Position numbers and translations under genes: made by a program
Shown: piece after piece, positions 34,155-44,022 of the stretch
How positions within the stretch are numbered: position 1 is the first letter of the stretch
Layout of the letters: each line of letters opens with the position of its first letter
Notes under the pieces: model-generated
What the model was told of the DNA's origin: nothing
Database searches by the model: none
The model's input: only the letters and a program-made list of their open reading frames with translations
Assembly (NCBI GenBank): GCA_045536305.1
Contig: JAZSNH010000054.1
Span: 1-64,000 of the forward strand
DNA: 64,000 bases
DNA from: JAISGQ01 sp045536305
GTDB lineage: Bacteria; Bacillota; Clostridia; Oscillospirales; Acutalibacteraceae
Direction of reading: 5' to 3'

Positions 34155-35720
34155 TTATTTACGTTTAAGCTTTTTCTTTATCATGCGTAAAACCATATTT
34201 TTTGTTGCCGCAAAGTACGGATTCTTTCTATAGAATACGAAAATAATTACAAGCGGCACTATAACTGCTACTACGCCATGATATATAAAGCTGAGAAATA
34301 CATTTTTTATCGGAACGATGTTCGCTATCAGATATGCCGCGGCACAGCTGAGAACGGTCAATCCGAGCATAGTCAGGTATTCAAGATAATACTTCCACGG
34401 TTTCTTTGTAAAGACATGCTTATGAATAAGGTAAGCATCAAACCATACCTGAGTTGACATTCTTGAAACAAAGGATGCAAGGAATACACCCAATATACCC
34501 CAGAACTGAACAAAAACTATGCTGAGAACAATATTCAGTACAGCCATGATCGCCGGACGCCATTTCCCCTGAACAAACAGTCCGTTTGCGGTTCTGAACG
34601 ATTCTACGGGGTATACCATAACAGCAATAAAGAAATTGACAGTAAGAACCGCAACGATTTTGAGCGAAATTCTGTAGCTTTCGTCAAACCATATCTCGCT
34701 TACAAACGGATTGAGAAGTACAAACAGGCATGTACAGCAGAAGCAGCTTACGGAAAATGCAATGAAATTCATTGTATGAAAGATATGCTCCTGTTTTTCC
34801 TTTGTGGATGTTGCGGCTAAATTTCCGATGCTTGCCTTTGTAGACTCAACTATCTGCTCTATTGCCGTACGAAGACTTGTTGTGATCATCGTAAAGCTTC
34901 CTATAACAGCAACCGATGCAGTGCTTACGAACGCAGAAATAATTATACTCGGTGTGCTGTATATCATAACGCCCGACACCTTGTATATTCCCAATGCGGA
35001 TATATCCTTGAACAACGATTTCTTTTCTTCTTTTTTCAGCTCTGCACCCTCTGATGCCGATAAATATTGCGGGAAGGTTTTTTCTGTTATTTTCGACAGA
35101 ATTATATTTCGTGTTATTGCTCCGACAAGTCTGACTATCAGATAGGCAAAAAACTGCTTGAATATAAGAAGTAAAATAACCTCAATCGCACATTCGACAA
35201 GCTCTGCTATCGAATTTATCTTCGAAATAACTCGCGATTGCTGATTGGCACGCAGCAAAACAGTTTTATATACAAGGAAATAAGAAGCGGCTGAGGTCAG
35301 AACATACATGATGAACAGCAGCCTTATATCTTCCTTGATGTTTGGAACATCTGTTACAATGTACTTTAAGAAAGGCGTGCATAATGCACCGACAGATATG
35401 ATCAGGCATCCGATCGTTCTGTATGCCTTCTTGTAAAAGCCCATCAGTGCAATGATTCTCGTTTTATTGCCTTCAGCCAGCGGTTTGTAAAGAGAAAAAA
35501 CCAAGGCCGATGCCATGCCAAGATCCATCAGAGACAGCACCGATAATACATCTGTAAATAAGCTTGAAACTCCGGTATATTCCTTTCCAAGTAAATATAC
35601 AAATGCTGTTCTGATGATAAATTGAACAAAAATGTGGCTCAGCTTGTACAAGATGCTCGCACCGGAATTTTTCAGTACATTACTGGTTCGAGTATCTTTT
35701 GCTTTAATTTTTCCTTCCAC
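34155..35720 (-). CDS. Polysaccharide flippase (Wzx/MOP family)
   Basis: 521 residues with 12-14 predicted membrane helices. The N-terminal N-V-L-K-N-S-G-A-S-I-L-Y-K and G-K-E-Y-T-G-V-S-S-L-F matches oligosaccharide flippases that move lipid-linked repeat units across the membrane. The start is a GTG with AAAGGAAGAG ahead; it overlaps the upstream polymerase gene by 17 bases. Confidence 0.88.
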   Translation of the reverse strand: MEGKIKAKDTRTSNVLKNSGASILYKLSHIFVQFIIRTAFVYLLGKEYTGVSSLFTDVLSVLSLMDLGMASALVFSLYKPLAEGNKTRIIALMGFYKKAYRTIGCLIISVGALCTPFLKYIVTDVPNIKEDIRLLFIMYVLTSAASYFLVYKTVLLRANQQSRVISKINSIAELVECAIEVILLLIFKQFFAYLIVRLVGAITRNIILSKITEKTFPQYLSASEGAELKKEEKKSLFKDISALGIYKVSGVMIYSTPSIIISAFVSTASVAVIGSFTMITTSLRTAIEQIVESTKASIGNLAATSTKEKQEHIFHTMNFIAFSVSCFCCTCLFVLLNPFVSEIWFDESYRISLKIVAVLTVNFFIAVMVYPVESFRTANGLFVQGKWRPAIMAVLNIVLSIVFVQFWGILGVFLASFVSRMSTQVWFDAYLIHKHVFTKKPWKYYLEYLTMLGLTVLSCAAAYLIANIVPIKNVFLSFIYHGVVAVIVPLVIIFVFYRKNPYFAATKNMVLRMIKKKLKRK

Positions 35721-36963
35721 CTAATCTCTTCCTTTCTGACAATGCACTAACGCCAATTGCAATACATGCCCAAAACGGTAAAAGATGCCAATAAGTTCCC
35801 GATATCAACAGGTGGCATGCTCTTGAAAAGAAGATCAAAAATACCGCATTCCAATGTTTGTTTGGCATTGAAAAAATTCTATACGAGGAAGTGAGCAGCA
35901 TAATAATTATCACACTTCCTGCGATTACACCGAAATCGACCAGCACCTCAAGGAAAAACTGATGAGGATGTCCGACAACATGAAGGTAATAAACGACATG
36001 TCTGGTTCCCATCATTCCCCAGCCAAATGGGTTTTCCTTTATCATCTGGATCGCTGCATTCCATAGCGGTTCTCGTCCGTTATCATCTGAAATATTGCCC
36101 TCGAGAATCATTCTTATTGTTCTTGATTCGATGTTCATGGACTCAAGCAATTGAATTATTGATGTCATTATCGATTCATAGAACAGTAAGAATGCCAGCG
36201 ACACTGTTACCAGACCGACAATACACATAACTTTATATTTCGAGTTTTTAACCCATAGTATAATATAAATTATCAGGAATATTGCAATACACATCAACGG
36301 GCCTCTTGAACCGCCCAAGATGATCATAACAAAGCCTGCAATAGCCATGATCAAATCGATAGGCTTTTTTTCGCTCAATGCGAAGAATAAAAAGACCAGA
36401 CAGAACAGCAGCAGGTCGTAACCAAAGGAAAGACTGTATGCCATGTGTATTGTCTGACCGTGAGCTCCTTCATCCACCCAATATCCCGCTTGTTTTGCAA
36501 GGTATAGCAAATACGCATAGTATGGATACATGAACCACGCCGATATTTTCATGTTTTTAAGGATGTCCTTTGGGTCATCCATCAGCCTTATGAAGAAATA
36601 TGCGTACAGGCCGTTATCCGGTCTCAAAACATAATCTACAACCCCGTAGAAATCTCTTGTGTATACAAAATGATATTCCGGATGAAACAGATATGTAACG
36701 AGCGCAAACATTGAAACTCCCAGCAAAACAAGGAAGAAATCAAGCTTGATTGACTTGGGATAAAACAGGAGCAATATAACTACCGGCAAATAAATAAGTA
36801 TCAGTGTCGGGTATATGGCAAAAGATGACATTCCTACTCGTACAAGCACAAATCTGAAGCATCTGGTAATTAACGGCCTGCAGAAAAACAGAATGAAGGC
36901 GATATCCTTCAGCAGTTTTTCTGTAATGCGAATGTTTCGAATTGAAAATTGCTTAGCAACCAT
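35704..36963 (-). CDS. O-antigen ligase/polymerase-like membrane protein (Wzy/WaaL)
   Basis: 419 residues, about ten membrane helices, with the large loop late in the protein containing N-P-F-G-W-G-M-M-G-T-R-H-V and G-H-P-H-Q-F-F-L-E-V-L-V-D-F-G. The G-S-R-G-P-L motif and G-x-x-x-x-x-x-H-P-H-x-x-x-L-E are characteristic of Wzy_C proteins that polymerise or transfer glycans. It lies between CapA-like and flippase genes, so it is the polymer-joining step of this locus. Confidence 0.85.
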   Translation of the reverse strand: MVAKQFSIRNIRITEKLLKDIAFILFFCRPLITRCFRFVLVRVGMSSFAIYPTLILIYLPVVILLLFYPKSIKLDFFLVLLGVSMFALVTYLFHPEYHFVYTRDFYGVVDYVLRPDNGLYAYFFIRLMDDPKDILKNMKISAWFMYPYYAYLLYLAKQAGYWVDEGAHGQTIHMAYSLSFGYDLLLFCLVFLFFALSEKKPIDLIMAIAGFVMIILGGSRGPLMCIAIFLIIYIILWVKNSKYKVMCIVGLVTVSLAFLLFYESIMTSIIQLLESMNIESRTIRMILEGNISDDNGREPLWNAAIQMIKENPFGWGMMGTRHVVYYLHVVGHPHQFFLEVLVDFGVIAGSVIIIMLLTSSYRIFSMPNKHWNAVFLIFFSRACHLLISGTYWHLLPFWACIAIGVSALSERKRLGGRKN

Positions 36964-38176
36964 TTTCTAAATCATACTCCTGTTGAATTGGATTTCCATT
37001 ATAGATCTTCCCTGTTACAACACTGTATATTTTGGCTGTATCATCAATGAGCTTATTCTTTTGCGCGTCATCCTTCAATGTATTATACAATTCGTTGACC
37101 GGGTATACGCTCAATGCATGCTTTTTGTCCTCGACGATCTTCAATATGGAAAAGGTTGTTTTTTCAACAGCTCCGTCATTTAAATAAATATGAACCGCTA
37201 TTCCGTATTCCGGTAAATTTTCATGGAGCAAATATACGGAATTCGGAGACATGCTGAAATTTCCCGTGGAATAGAAGCACGGAATATTGTTCTTTATTAC
37301 CGCCTTCTGAACCACATGGGCATGTGATGCAATTATTGCATCGCAGCCTGCTTCTATCGCCTTCTCAAATACAAATTCGGAAAAGACACCCGGCTCCTTA
37401 TTGAATTGTCCGCCTACATGAGGACAGAAGAAAACTATATCGGCTTTGGATTTAGCCAGTGCTATATCCTTCTGCAGCTTCTCGATGTACGGCTTAGCTG
37501 TATCCTCATTCAGGCTGTCGTCCTGATGGGCGGTATTTACCGTCATTCCGAGATATTTTCTTACGTAATAGCGTTTTTCTTCCGTAAACTGCTTTAAAAA
37601 CTTGTTTATCACGCGCTGCTTAAAGGTTCTTTTTGATGATGGTTTGGGAATAAAATATAATTCCTCCTGAGGTCTCAGCAGATTTATCATGTCCTTCTGA
37701 TCCTCATTGAGCTTTGTTCGGTTCGCCGAATAATTTGTGCCGTATGTATATGATATAACAGCACAACGTTCATTCCCCAACTCAAAGTATGCTGCCTCTG
37801 ACCTTTCACCGTTATCCGCATAAGTACCTGTATGCAAAATTCCTTTTTTATCAAGAACTTCGATCGTACGAAGCATTCCCTTGATGCCTCGATCGATACA
37901 GTGATTATTTGCAGTCAGTACAAGGTTAATACCGGCATTTTTTATTGCATCGGCAAAGGAATCCGGTGTATTGAAAGAAAATAAGCCCTCGGTATATCTC
38001 GCTTCTTCTCCGGCTAAAGGTGTTTCAAGATTTCCTATTACATAGTCGGAATCCTTAAGCATTCCGAGCGTATTTTGAAACACGCAGCTGAAATCATATT
38101 CGCCGTTTTTCTTAGCCGCCTTCATAAGTATCGGCTCGCACATAATGTCGCCTAAGAATGTTACTTTTTTCTGCAT
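36953..38176 (-). CDS. CapA family protein, copy 1
   Basis: 407 residues of the CapA/PgsA group (metallophosphatase-like fold tied to polyglutamate capsule synthesis). Metal-site blocks are F-L-G-D-I-M near the N-terminus, G-N-L-E-T-P-L, T-A-N-N-H-C-I-D-R-G, F-F-C-P-H-V-G-G-Q-F and S-H-A-H-V-V-Q. No signal peptide or membrane anchor is seen, so it is predicted cytoplasmic. There are three such genes within 5 kb, which is unusual. The ATG has AGGAGAGC ahead of it. Confidence 0.85.
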   Translation of the reverse strand: MQKKVTFLGDIMCEPILMKAAKKNGEYDFSCVFQNTLGMLKDSDYVIGNLETPLAGEEARYTEGLFSFNTPDSFADAIKNAGINLVLTANNHCIDRGIKGMLRTIEVLDKKGILHTGTYADNGERSEAAYFELGNERCAVISYTYGTNYSANRTKLNEDQKDMINLLRPQEELYFIPKPSSKRTFKQRVINKFLKQFTEEKRYYVRKYLGMTVNTAHQDDSLNEDTAKPYIEKLQKDIALAKSKADIVFFCPHVGGQFNKEPGVFSEFVFEKAIEAGCDAIIASHAHVVQKAVIKNNIPCFYSTGNFSMSPNSVYLLHENLPEYGIAVHIYLNDGAVEKTTFSILKIVEDKKHALSVYPVNELYNTLKDDAQKNKLIDDTAKIYSVVTGKIYNGNPIQQEYDLENGC

Positions 38177-38226
38177 TGCCGAGCTCTCCTATCGCATAAT
38201 AGAGAAATTATCACACAAAAAAGCTG

Positions 38227-39369
38227 TTATCTTTTTTTCAGATATTCAGCCAGCGATTTTCTGTCTTTTCCGACCGGCTTAAGGTATGACCTGATTTTAC
38301 CATTGAGCAGCAGCCGTTCTCTTTTCTTTCTGCACATATATAATTCTCGCAAATTCCATAACAAAGCATTATATTTTCCATATTTCTTCGGATTTAAATA
38401 TGCTTTTATCTTTCTTTCCGAATATATAAGTCCTCGTGCAGCCTGAGGCCATAATACTTTATATTCCGATGCCTGTATATCGGTAAATATTTCCGGTGCA
38501 TCAGCTTTGCAGATCATTTGCTCTTCGCGGTCGATCTTAATCGGAAATTGTTCCCATTCGAACATATCCTCCGAAATATTCAGGCGTATCAGCATTCCTC
38601 GGTCTGTGTTATGCTGGGCTCGCTGATAGTCGGTGTCGAAAACAAAATTTCCAAGGGAATAAAAAATCATCTTATCCCCTACACGCTCATAGTTCTGGAC
38701 AACATGGGGGTGATGGCCGACTATTATATCCGCTCCCATTTCCAGAAAGCTCATATATTTATCTCTTGTGTACGGCATCGGCATGCCCGAAAATTCGTCT
38801 CCGCCATGAATTACAATAATGCACCAGCGACAGGTCTTTTTTATGCTGCTTATTGTCTGCCTGATCAAATCTGTCTCACCAAGGTTTAAGCATCGGCATG
38901 TTCCACCGTTTTTTGGTTTGGCAGGTGAATATGTCAGAGCAAATATTCCAATGCCACCGCCGCCTGCAAGCATCAATGGTTCGGCAGCTTCCTCAATGCT
39001 TTCACCGCCGCCGATAACATCGCACTCGTTATTTTTTGCATTTTCTAAGGTTTGCTTTATTCCATCATCGCCAAAATCAAGCATGTGATTGTTGGCGACA
39101 TTCCAGATATTGATATTCCATTCGGAAATCAGTTTTGCATAGGATTCGTCAGTATAATGTGCAAATTCCTTTTTTTCTTCAGATTTTGCCGCCATTATTG
39201 GGCCTTCGATGTTACCCACGCAATAATCCGAGGCTTTCAGAAAATCTGTTACAGCCTGAGATATTATCTGATTTTTTTCATTTGCTTTGCTGAAATATTT
39301 TGTAAATGAAAGATCACCTGTAAATGCAATTGTGACAGCCTGAGCATCATTTGTTTTTGTCGATGTCAT
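38227..39369 (-). CDS. CapA family protein, copy 2
   Basis: About 380 residues. Core blocks are F-T-G-D-L-S-F, G-N-I-E-G-P-I, V-A-N-N-H-M-L-D-F-G, V-I-H-G-G-D-E-F and G-H-H-P-H-V-V-Q-N-Y. It is the most divergent of the three copies, with a longer basic C-terminus. The ATG at 39369 is preferred because a GGGTG lies nine bases ahead; another in-frame ATG at 39384 has no site. The family is associated with gamma-linked amino-acid polymers; the exact reaction is unresolved. Confidence 0.82.
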   Translation of the reverse strand: MTSTKTNDAQAVTIAFTGDLSFTKYFSKANEKNQIISQAVTDFLKASDYCVGNIEGPIMAAKSEEKKEFAHYTDESYAKLISEWNINIWNVANNHMLDFGDDGIKQTLENAKNNECDVIGGGESIEEAAEPLMLAGGGGIGIFALTYSPAKPKNGGTCRCLNLGETDLIRQTISSIKKTCRWCIIVIHGGDEFSGMPMPYTRDKYMSFLEMGADIIVGHHPHVVQNYERVGDKMIFYSLGNFVFDTDYQRAQHNTDRGMLIRLNISEDMFEWEQFPIKIDREEQMICKADAPEIFTDIQASEYKVLWPQAARGLIYSERKIKAYLNPKKYGKYNALLWNLRELYMCRKKRERLLLNGKIRSYLKPVGKDRKSLAEYLKKR

Positions 39370-39405
39370 ATTTTTCACACCCATTTATGCTTGTTGAATA
39401 AAATG

Positions 39406-40590
39406 TCAGATAATCAGGTCCATATTGCTCATAATTTCCTCGACCTCGGCCTTTACACCGTGTCTCCTTACTATCTGAGGACCGATCAGCTGACTCATTC
39501 CATTGCCCTCGATCACGACCCAGCCCTTATCGGTATGGGCAAAATCCCAGCCGACAAATCTTACTGTCGGTGTCAATGCGGATAATTCTTTTGCTAATTC
39601 AATTGCCTGTTCAAAATCCGGCAGTTGATATCCCATGAACTCTACATCAGAGTCGGGGTGAGCAGGATATCTTGTATTGAACTCATCATATCCGTCTGAG
39701 TTCAATACACCTGTTTTTTCGTCTATTCCCGTAAGGATGCCGCCTGCTCCTCCGTTATCGATAAAGGAACCGCTTCTTCCGCTCTTCATAAAGCAATACG
39801 GAACAATTATTCCGTCTTTTGTCTTAAATGTAATGCATCTGATAGTATTAACGCTCGATTTGTTAAATGCAGCCATAGCATCGCTCTGTATGATTCTTTC
39901 CTCAATAAGAGTTTTTCCCTGCGAGATCAGCTCGTCAAACAATTCCTTTTCGCTTTTGCCGCATGTTCTGATATCGATCAGCTCAACACTTCTGCCCATT
40001 GCTTCATATACGTTTTTCTTAACGAAAACCGGATGCGCTTTGACAAACTGCAGAAAGCTGTCGTAATCGGCAGCATTTTGTATTACTACAGCCTGTCTGC
40101 CGTAGTATTTATTGAAAAATAAATAGGTCTTTGCCTTATCGTTGTAAATCGAAAAATCGATCCTGTCATTCATTCTGTAAATATAACACATTAAATCTGT
40201 ATCAGATACAAAAGAGAGTCTCTCTTCGGCATTTTTATGCTCCATCTCATAGCAGATGTATTCATCGGGCTCAAACCCGTATGCATATTTGCAGAACATA
40301 ATATCGGTATGCAGATCTGTATCGTTCTGTCTGTCCTTGTATTCCGGTGCTCTTCCAAGCTGACGCATCATTAAAGCCTCTGCTTTTTTTGCGTTCTGAG
40401 GATACTTTGCCTTGAATTCCTCCACAGCCTGCTTCTTCAGTGTCAGGTCATTTTTCGCACGCTCGGCTGCTGCCGGATCCATATATTTGCTCTTATATAA
40501 AAGATATCTTTTTTCATTGTATTTTTTTCTTACACCCGATGCAGCCGGAAACATTCTGACAAATGCAGCTATTATTTTTTGTTTATTCAA
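39406..40590 (-). CDS. Sugar-transfer-associated ATP-grasp protein, copy 2
   Basis: 394 residues. Family core: S-S-V-N-T-I-R-C-I-T-F, D-N-G-G-A-G-G-I-L, H-P-D-S-D-V-E-F-M-G-Y-Q-L-P and W-V-V-I-E-G-N-G-M-S-Q-L. The N-terminal third (D-I-M-F-C-K-Y-A-Y-G-F) resembles the orphan copy at 29.7 kb more than the other in-operon copies. It starts at a TTG with GGAGG eight bases ahead. It is flanked by two capA-like genes. Confidence 0.84.
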   Translation of the reverse strand: MNKQKIIAAFVRMFPAASGVRKKYNEKRYLLYKSKYMDPAAAERAKNDLTLKKQAVEEFKAKYPQNAKKAEALMMRQLGRAPEYKDRQNDTDLHTDIMFCKYAYGFEPDEYICYEMEHKNAEERLSFVSDTDLMCYIYRMNDRIDFSIYNDKAKTYLFFNKYYGRQAVVIQNAADYDSFLQFVKAHPVFVKKNVYEAMGRSVELIDIRTCGKSEKELFDELISQGKTLIEERIIQSDAMAAFNKSSVNTIRCITFKTKDGIIVPYCFMKSGRSGSFIDNGGAGGILTGIDEKTGVLNSDGYDEFNTRYPAHPDSDVEFMGYQLPDFEQAIELAKELSALTPTVRFVGWDFAHTDKGWVVIEGNGMSQLIGPQIVRRHGVKAEVEEIMSNMDLII

Positions 40591-40642
40591 GTGGTTTTCC
40601 TCCGATACTCTTTGTTTCGATAAGCAGCATAAAGCTGCTCTT

Positions 40643-41821
40643 TTACTGACCGATAAATCTGTTATTTACTTCTTTTGCGCGCTCATCTGCATATCCTTCG
40701 TCATTTCTTTTTGCCGCACTGACAGATACATAGTGCTTTTCATCTTCCTGTGCATGCAGCAAGGTATGTGAAATTCGGCTCACAGATACTTTGCCGTCTT
40801 CTTTTTTCAGAAAGACATCAAACAAAACAGAGTATTCCGGTGCATAATCGAAAGTTACATAATCAGCACTCGGCGACATATTCACACTGCCTAAAGAATA
40901 GGCACGTATTCGATCATTGTTCTTTTCCAGCCTCTGAACAACATGAGGATGGTTTCCGATGATCAGATCTGTATACGGCTGCAGCATATCATACAACTGA
41001 ACGCTGTGTGTTCCCGGTTCTGCATTGAACTGACCTCCGCAGTGCACGCATGCCACTACATAATCGCTCTGCTCACCGGCCTTTTTCAAAATGTCGATTG
41101 CACGTTCGATCTGTACGAGGTCTTCCTGCAGAATTTCGTTATTATCAACTCTGTATTTTACAAGCGGAATTCCTTTTTTTCTCTTTAATTTTGCCTTGGT
41201 CTGTTTGATAAACTCCATCGGCAGTAATTTCTTTATAAGCTCTTTTACGGAATTTCCGGACGCATTTCTGCGGTAAATCCGCAATTGATTGACCTGATTC
41301 CATTCTTCTTCGGAATGAGCGGTTCCGTCAGCACGTGCATTCATAGAATCTGTAAGCGAAACAAAAGAAACCCTGATGCCGTCAAAATCCTTCACCAGGA
41401 AACGTTCTTTATCCTCGTCGTTTCTTTTGTATGTGCCTGTGTGCTCCAAGCCCAGCTTATCCATCAGCTCAATGGTTCTGTCGATTCCGGCTGCGCCGCA
41501 ATCGAGGCAGTGATTGTTCGCTGTTGTCAGCATATCTATGCCGGCATTTTTGATTGCACAAAGCAGTTCATCGGGGCTGTTATAGGTTACAGGCTTCGGA
41601 TTATATCCCAATGCTTCTCCCGCAAACACTGTTTCCAGGTTTCCGACAACATAATCGCTGTCTTCCAGAATAGGCTTAAGTGCCTCGAGTGATGCATCAA
41701 ACTCAAACTCACCGTTATTGCTTTTTGCAGCCTTCAGCATTGGGCGATCACAAGTAAGATCTCCCAGAAAGCTAAGCTTTATTTCCTTTTCTGCAGGTGT
41801 TTTTATTTCAAGGTTATCCAT
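40643..41821 (-). CDS. CapA family protein, copy 3
   Basis: 392 residues. F-L-G-D-L-T-C-D, G-N-L-E-T-V-F-A-G, T-A-N-N-H-C-L-D-C-G, C-V-H-C-G-G-Q-F-N and G-N-H-P-H-V-V-Q-R-L mark the metal-site loops. It is closer to copy 1 than to copy 2: both have K-A-A-K, T-Y/F-N-S/T-P-D and the L-x-H-T-G-T-Y stretch. It overlaps the preceding ATP-grasp gene by eight bases. Confidence 0.85.
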   Translation of the reverse strand: MDNLEIKTPAEKEIKLSFLGDLTCDRPMLKAAKSNNGEFEFDASLEALKPILEDSDYVVGNLETVFAGEALGYNPKPVTYNSPDELLCAIKNAGIDMLTTANNHCLDCGAAGIDRTIELMDKLGLEHTGTYKRNDEDKERFLVKDFDGIRVSFVSLTDSMNARADGTAHSEEEWNQVNQLRIYRRNASGNSVKELIKKLLPMEFIKQTKAKLKRKKGIPLVKYRVDNNEILQEDLVQIERAIDILKKAGEQSDYVVACVHCGGQFNAEPGTHSVQLYDMLQPYTDLIIGNHPHVVQRLEKNNDRIRAYSLGSVNMSPSADYVTFDYAPEYSVLFDVFLKKEDGKVSVSRISHTLLHAQEDEKHYVSVSAAKRNDEGYADERAKEVNNRFIGQ

Positions 41822-42956
41822 TTGTCAACTCACTCCAACGCTGTTTAAGACCGCCGTATGTATCCTGCGGTCCGCCGATTTCCCAGTCATCGTTTCCTTC
41901 AAGAAGAACAGGGCCGTTTTCTGTCAAAATAACATCCCAGCCAATGGACTGGATCTCATAGAACTGCTTATGAGCATTCTTTACAAGCTCTACTGTTTCT
42001 TCCCAGTACGGAAGCTGATATCCCTCGAAATGAATACCGCTGAGGGGATGCTCCTCCAGCTTGACGCCGAAAGAATCATGCGGCAAACCGTATTTCATAA
42101 GCTTACCTGTCTGCAGATCGACTCCTATTCCCAATCCGCCTTTTGCGCGGTTGTCTACGAAGCTGTCAGCAGATGCACTTAATCTCAAAAATGCCGCAAA
42201 CACACCAACTGCGCCGCTTTTACCCTGTATCGTAACGACACGGATGGTATTTACGCTTCTTGTTCCGAATGCCTGTAATGCAGAATGCTGTTTTACAACA
42301 TTCTGAACAATTATTTTCTGATCTTTTATACTTTCGATAAATTCCTGTTTTGTATATACCTTGTCGTCAACACGGACGCTTTCGCCCTCTGTATTGACAA
42401 GCATAACTCCATCGGCGCATTCTCCGTCGATCACTTTATATACCAATTCTCCGTCTGCCTCGAGGAATTCTTCGAGAGAGATCCATTCCTTTTCAAGGTT
42501 TTTAAATACCTGTCCCTTGCTTATCAGCGCAACGTTTGAAACAACCTTGTCCTTGCCTATGGTAGATTCCAAATATGCGGAAAACGCATATTTATCTCTA
42601 AGTAAAACAATGTAATTGTATTCACCGGTCAAGGCCTTTTTAAGCGCCTGATTTCCTTCGTTTCGTATAACACAAAATTCTCGGTGAGGAATAAATGAAT
42701 TTATGTCATGCAAGTCTTTGATATCAAGGCCGTAGCTTGTGTAGAATTTGTTCAATTCCTTATTCTTGCACAACCATTTAAAATTTTCTCTCCACATCTT
42801 GCCCTTGGATTTTCTTTTCAGTTCCGGGTAATATGTAGGCTTCTTGATTATTTTTGAAATGCCGAGGACCCTCTTCGGGAACATGACAAAGTCCTTGAAC
42901 TTGTCACCTGCTGATATCATACCTTTATAGAACTTATAGAAAACTCCGGATGCCAT
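41814..42956 (-). CDS. Sugar-transfer-associated ATP-grasp protein, copy 3
   Basis: 380 residues. Family core: R-S-V-N-T-I-R-V-V-T-I, D-N-R-A-K-G-G-L-G-I-G-V, H-P-L-S-G-I-H-F-E-G-Y-Q-L-P-Y-W and V-L-L-E-G-N-D-D-W-E-I-G-G-P-Q. The DNRAKGG / GNDDWE variant of the metal site differs from the DNGG / EGN variants of the other copies, pointing to a different substrate. GGAGG precedes the ATG. It sits next to the carboxyethyl-ornithine-synthase-like gene. Confidence 0.84.
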   Translation of the reverse strand: MASGVFYKFYKGMISAGDKFKDFVMFPKRVLGISKIIKKPTYYPELKRKSKGKMWRENFKWLCKNKELNKFYTSYGLDIKDLHDINSFIPHREFCVIRNEGNQALKKALTGEYNYIVLLRDKYAFSAYLESTIGKDKVVSNVALISKGQVFKNLEKEWISLEEFLEADGELVYKVIDGECADGVMLVNTEGESVRVDDKVYTKQEFIESIKDQKIIVQNVVKQHSALQAFGTRSVNTIRVVTIQGKSGAVGVFAAFLRLSASADSFVDNRAKGGLGIGVDLQTGKLMKYGLPHDSFGVKLEEHPLSGIHFEGYQLPYWEETVELVKNAHKQFYEIQSIGWDVILTENGPVLLEGNDDWEIGGPQDTYGGLKQRWSELTNG

Positions 42957-42981
42957 TTATTATTCCTCCTGCCCGAAAAAT

Positions 42982-43938
42982 TTATCTGCCCTGAAAATCA
43001 TTGATTCGCTGATCGAGGATCACGCCGTTCTCAATAGCCAGAGCCTCGCGCAGTACTTCGCCGGGATTGTTTTCGATCAGTTCGTCCAGATATCTTGCCA
43101 CTACCGCAGAAATTCCCTGTGTAGCTGTTTTATAGAACAATGTAGGTGTATGATCCACTGCGTAATGTGTAATTCCGTCAACAATGTATGTCGGTTCTTC
43201 TATTGTTGTCGGAACGCAGGTTTCTATTGCACCGTTTCGGTCACAGCTGATATCTATTATCAGAGCATTGTTTTTCATTCGTTTCAGATCTTCGCGGTAG
43301 ATTATATGATCCTTGCGTCTGGTATCCCATAAAAGCGCATTGACCACAACATCGTACTCGCCCAATTCCTTTTGGAATAATTTTTCGAGCCTTTTGTTGT
43401 ATATTGTGACATCTGCACCGAGACAGGTGAGTATTCTAAGTGCGCCTGTCGCAACATTTCCTCTGCCGATCAGAGCAACCTTCGTATTATAAGGCATTTC
43501 GCCGAAGCACTGAAACGCATGCATTATTGCAGCTTCTCCTGCCATCTCGTTATTGTGCCAGAAGCTGTGGCGTCCAAGCTCAAACATATCCTCCCAGGTG
43601 TATGCCGTTGCCTGATTATTTACTATAGCATCGGTAATGTCTCTGTTCTGAACTGCATGAACCCAGCCAAATATAGTCTGGCCGCACTTGAGATCCTTCA
43701 GATATTCCGCATCGCCTATTTTAGGGTCGCAGATAATATCCTTTGACAAAGCCTCTTCTCTTGATACGATTTTGGCTCCGTACTTCTGATAATCTTCATC
43801 AGAGTAACCAAGCACCTCGCCGTAGCCTGCCTCAAAAAAGAGCTGCTCCGGGTGAGCGATCTTACCTAAATCAGCAGGGATCAACGCCCTGCGCTTTTCA
43901 TTTTCCTTGTGTCCAATGGGAAATCCTACGGTTTTCAT
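42982..43938 (-). CDS. N5-(carboxyethyl)ornithine synthase-like dehydrogenase
   Basis: 318 residues related to alanine dehydrogenase. The N-terminal H-K-E-N-E-K-R-R-A-L-I-P and E-x-G-Y-G-E-V-L-G blocks, G-W-V-H-A, and the Rossmann loop A-L-I-G-R-G-N-V-A-T-G-A are visible. N5-(carboxyethyl)ornithine synthase condenses pyruvate with the side-chain amine of ornithine using NADPH, giving an opine-like amino acid. The C-terminal H-Y-A-V-D-H-T-P block is conserved in this group. The start at 43938 is chosen because GGAG lies seven bases ahead. It is flanked by ATP-grasp genes on both sides; the precise substrate is inference. Confidence 0.78.
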   Translation of the reverse strand: MKTVGFPIGHKENEKRRALIPADLGKIAHPEQLFFEAGYGEVLGYSDEDYQKYGAKIVSREEALSKDIICDPKIGDAEYLKDLKCGQTIFGWVHAVQNRDITDAIVNNQATAYTWEDMFELGRHSFWHNNEMAGEAAIMHAFQCFGEMPYNTKVALIGRGNVATGALRILTCLGADVTIYNKRLEKLFQKELGEYDVVVNALLWDTRRKDHIIYREDLKRMKNNALIIDISCDRNGAIETCVPTTIEEPTYIVDGITHYAVDHTPTLFYKTATQGISAVVARYLDELIENNPGEVLREALAIENGVILDQRINDFQGR

Positions 43939-44022
43939 ACTTATCTCCATTCTTAACCATCCGTCAGCATTGCAATAAAACTGATATGCAGCAAGATTTT
44001 ATAGTAGTTTGACTTAATTTTA

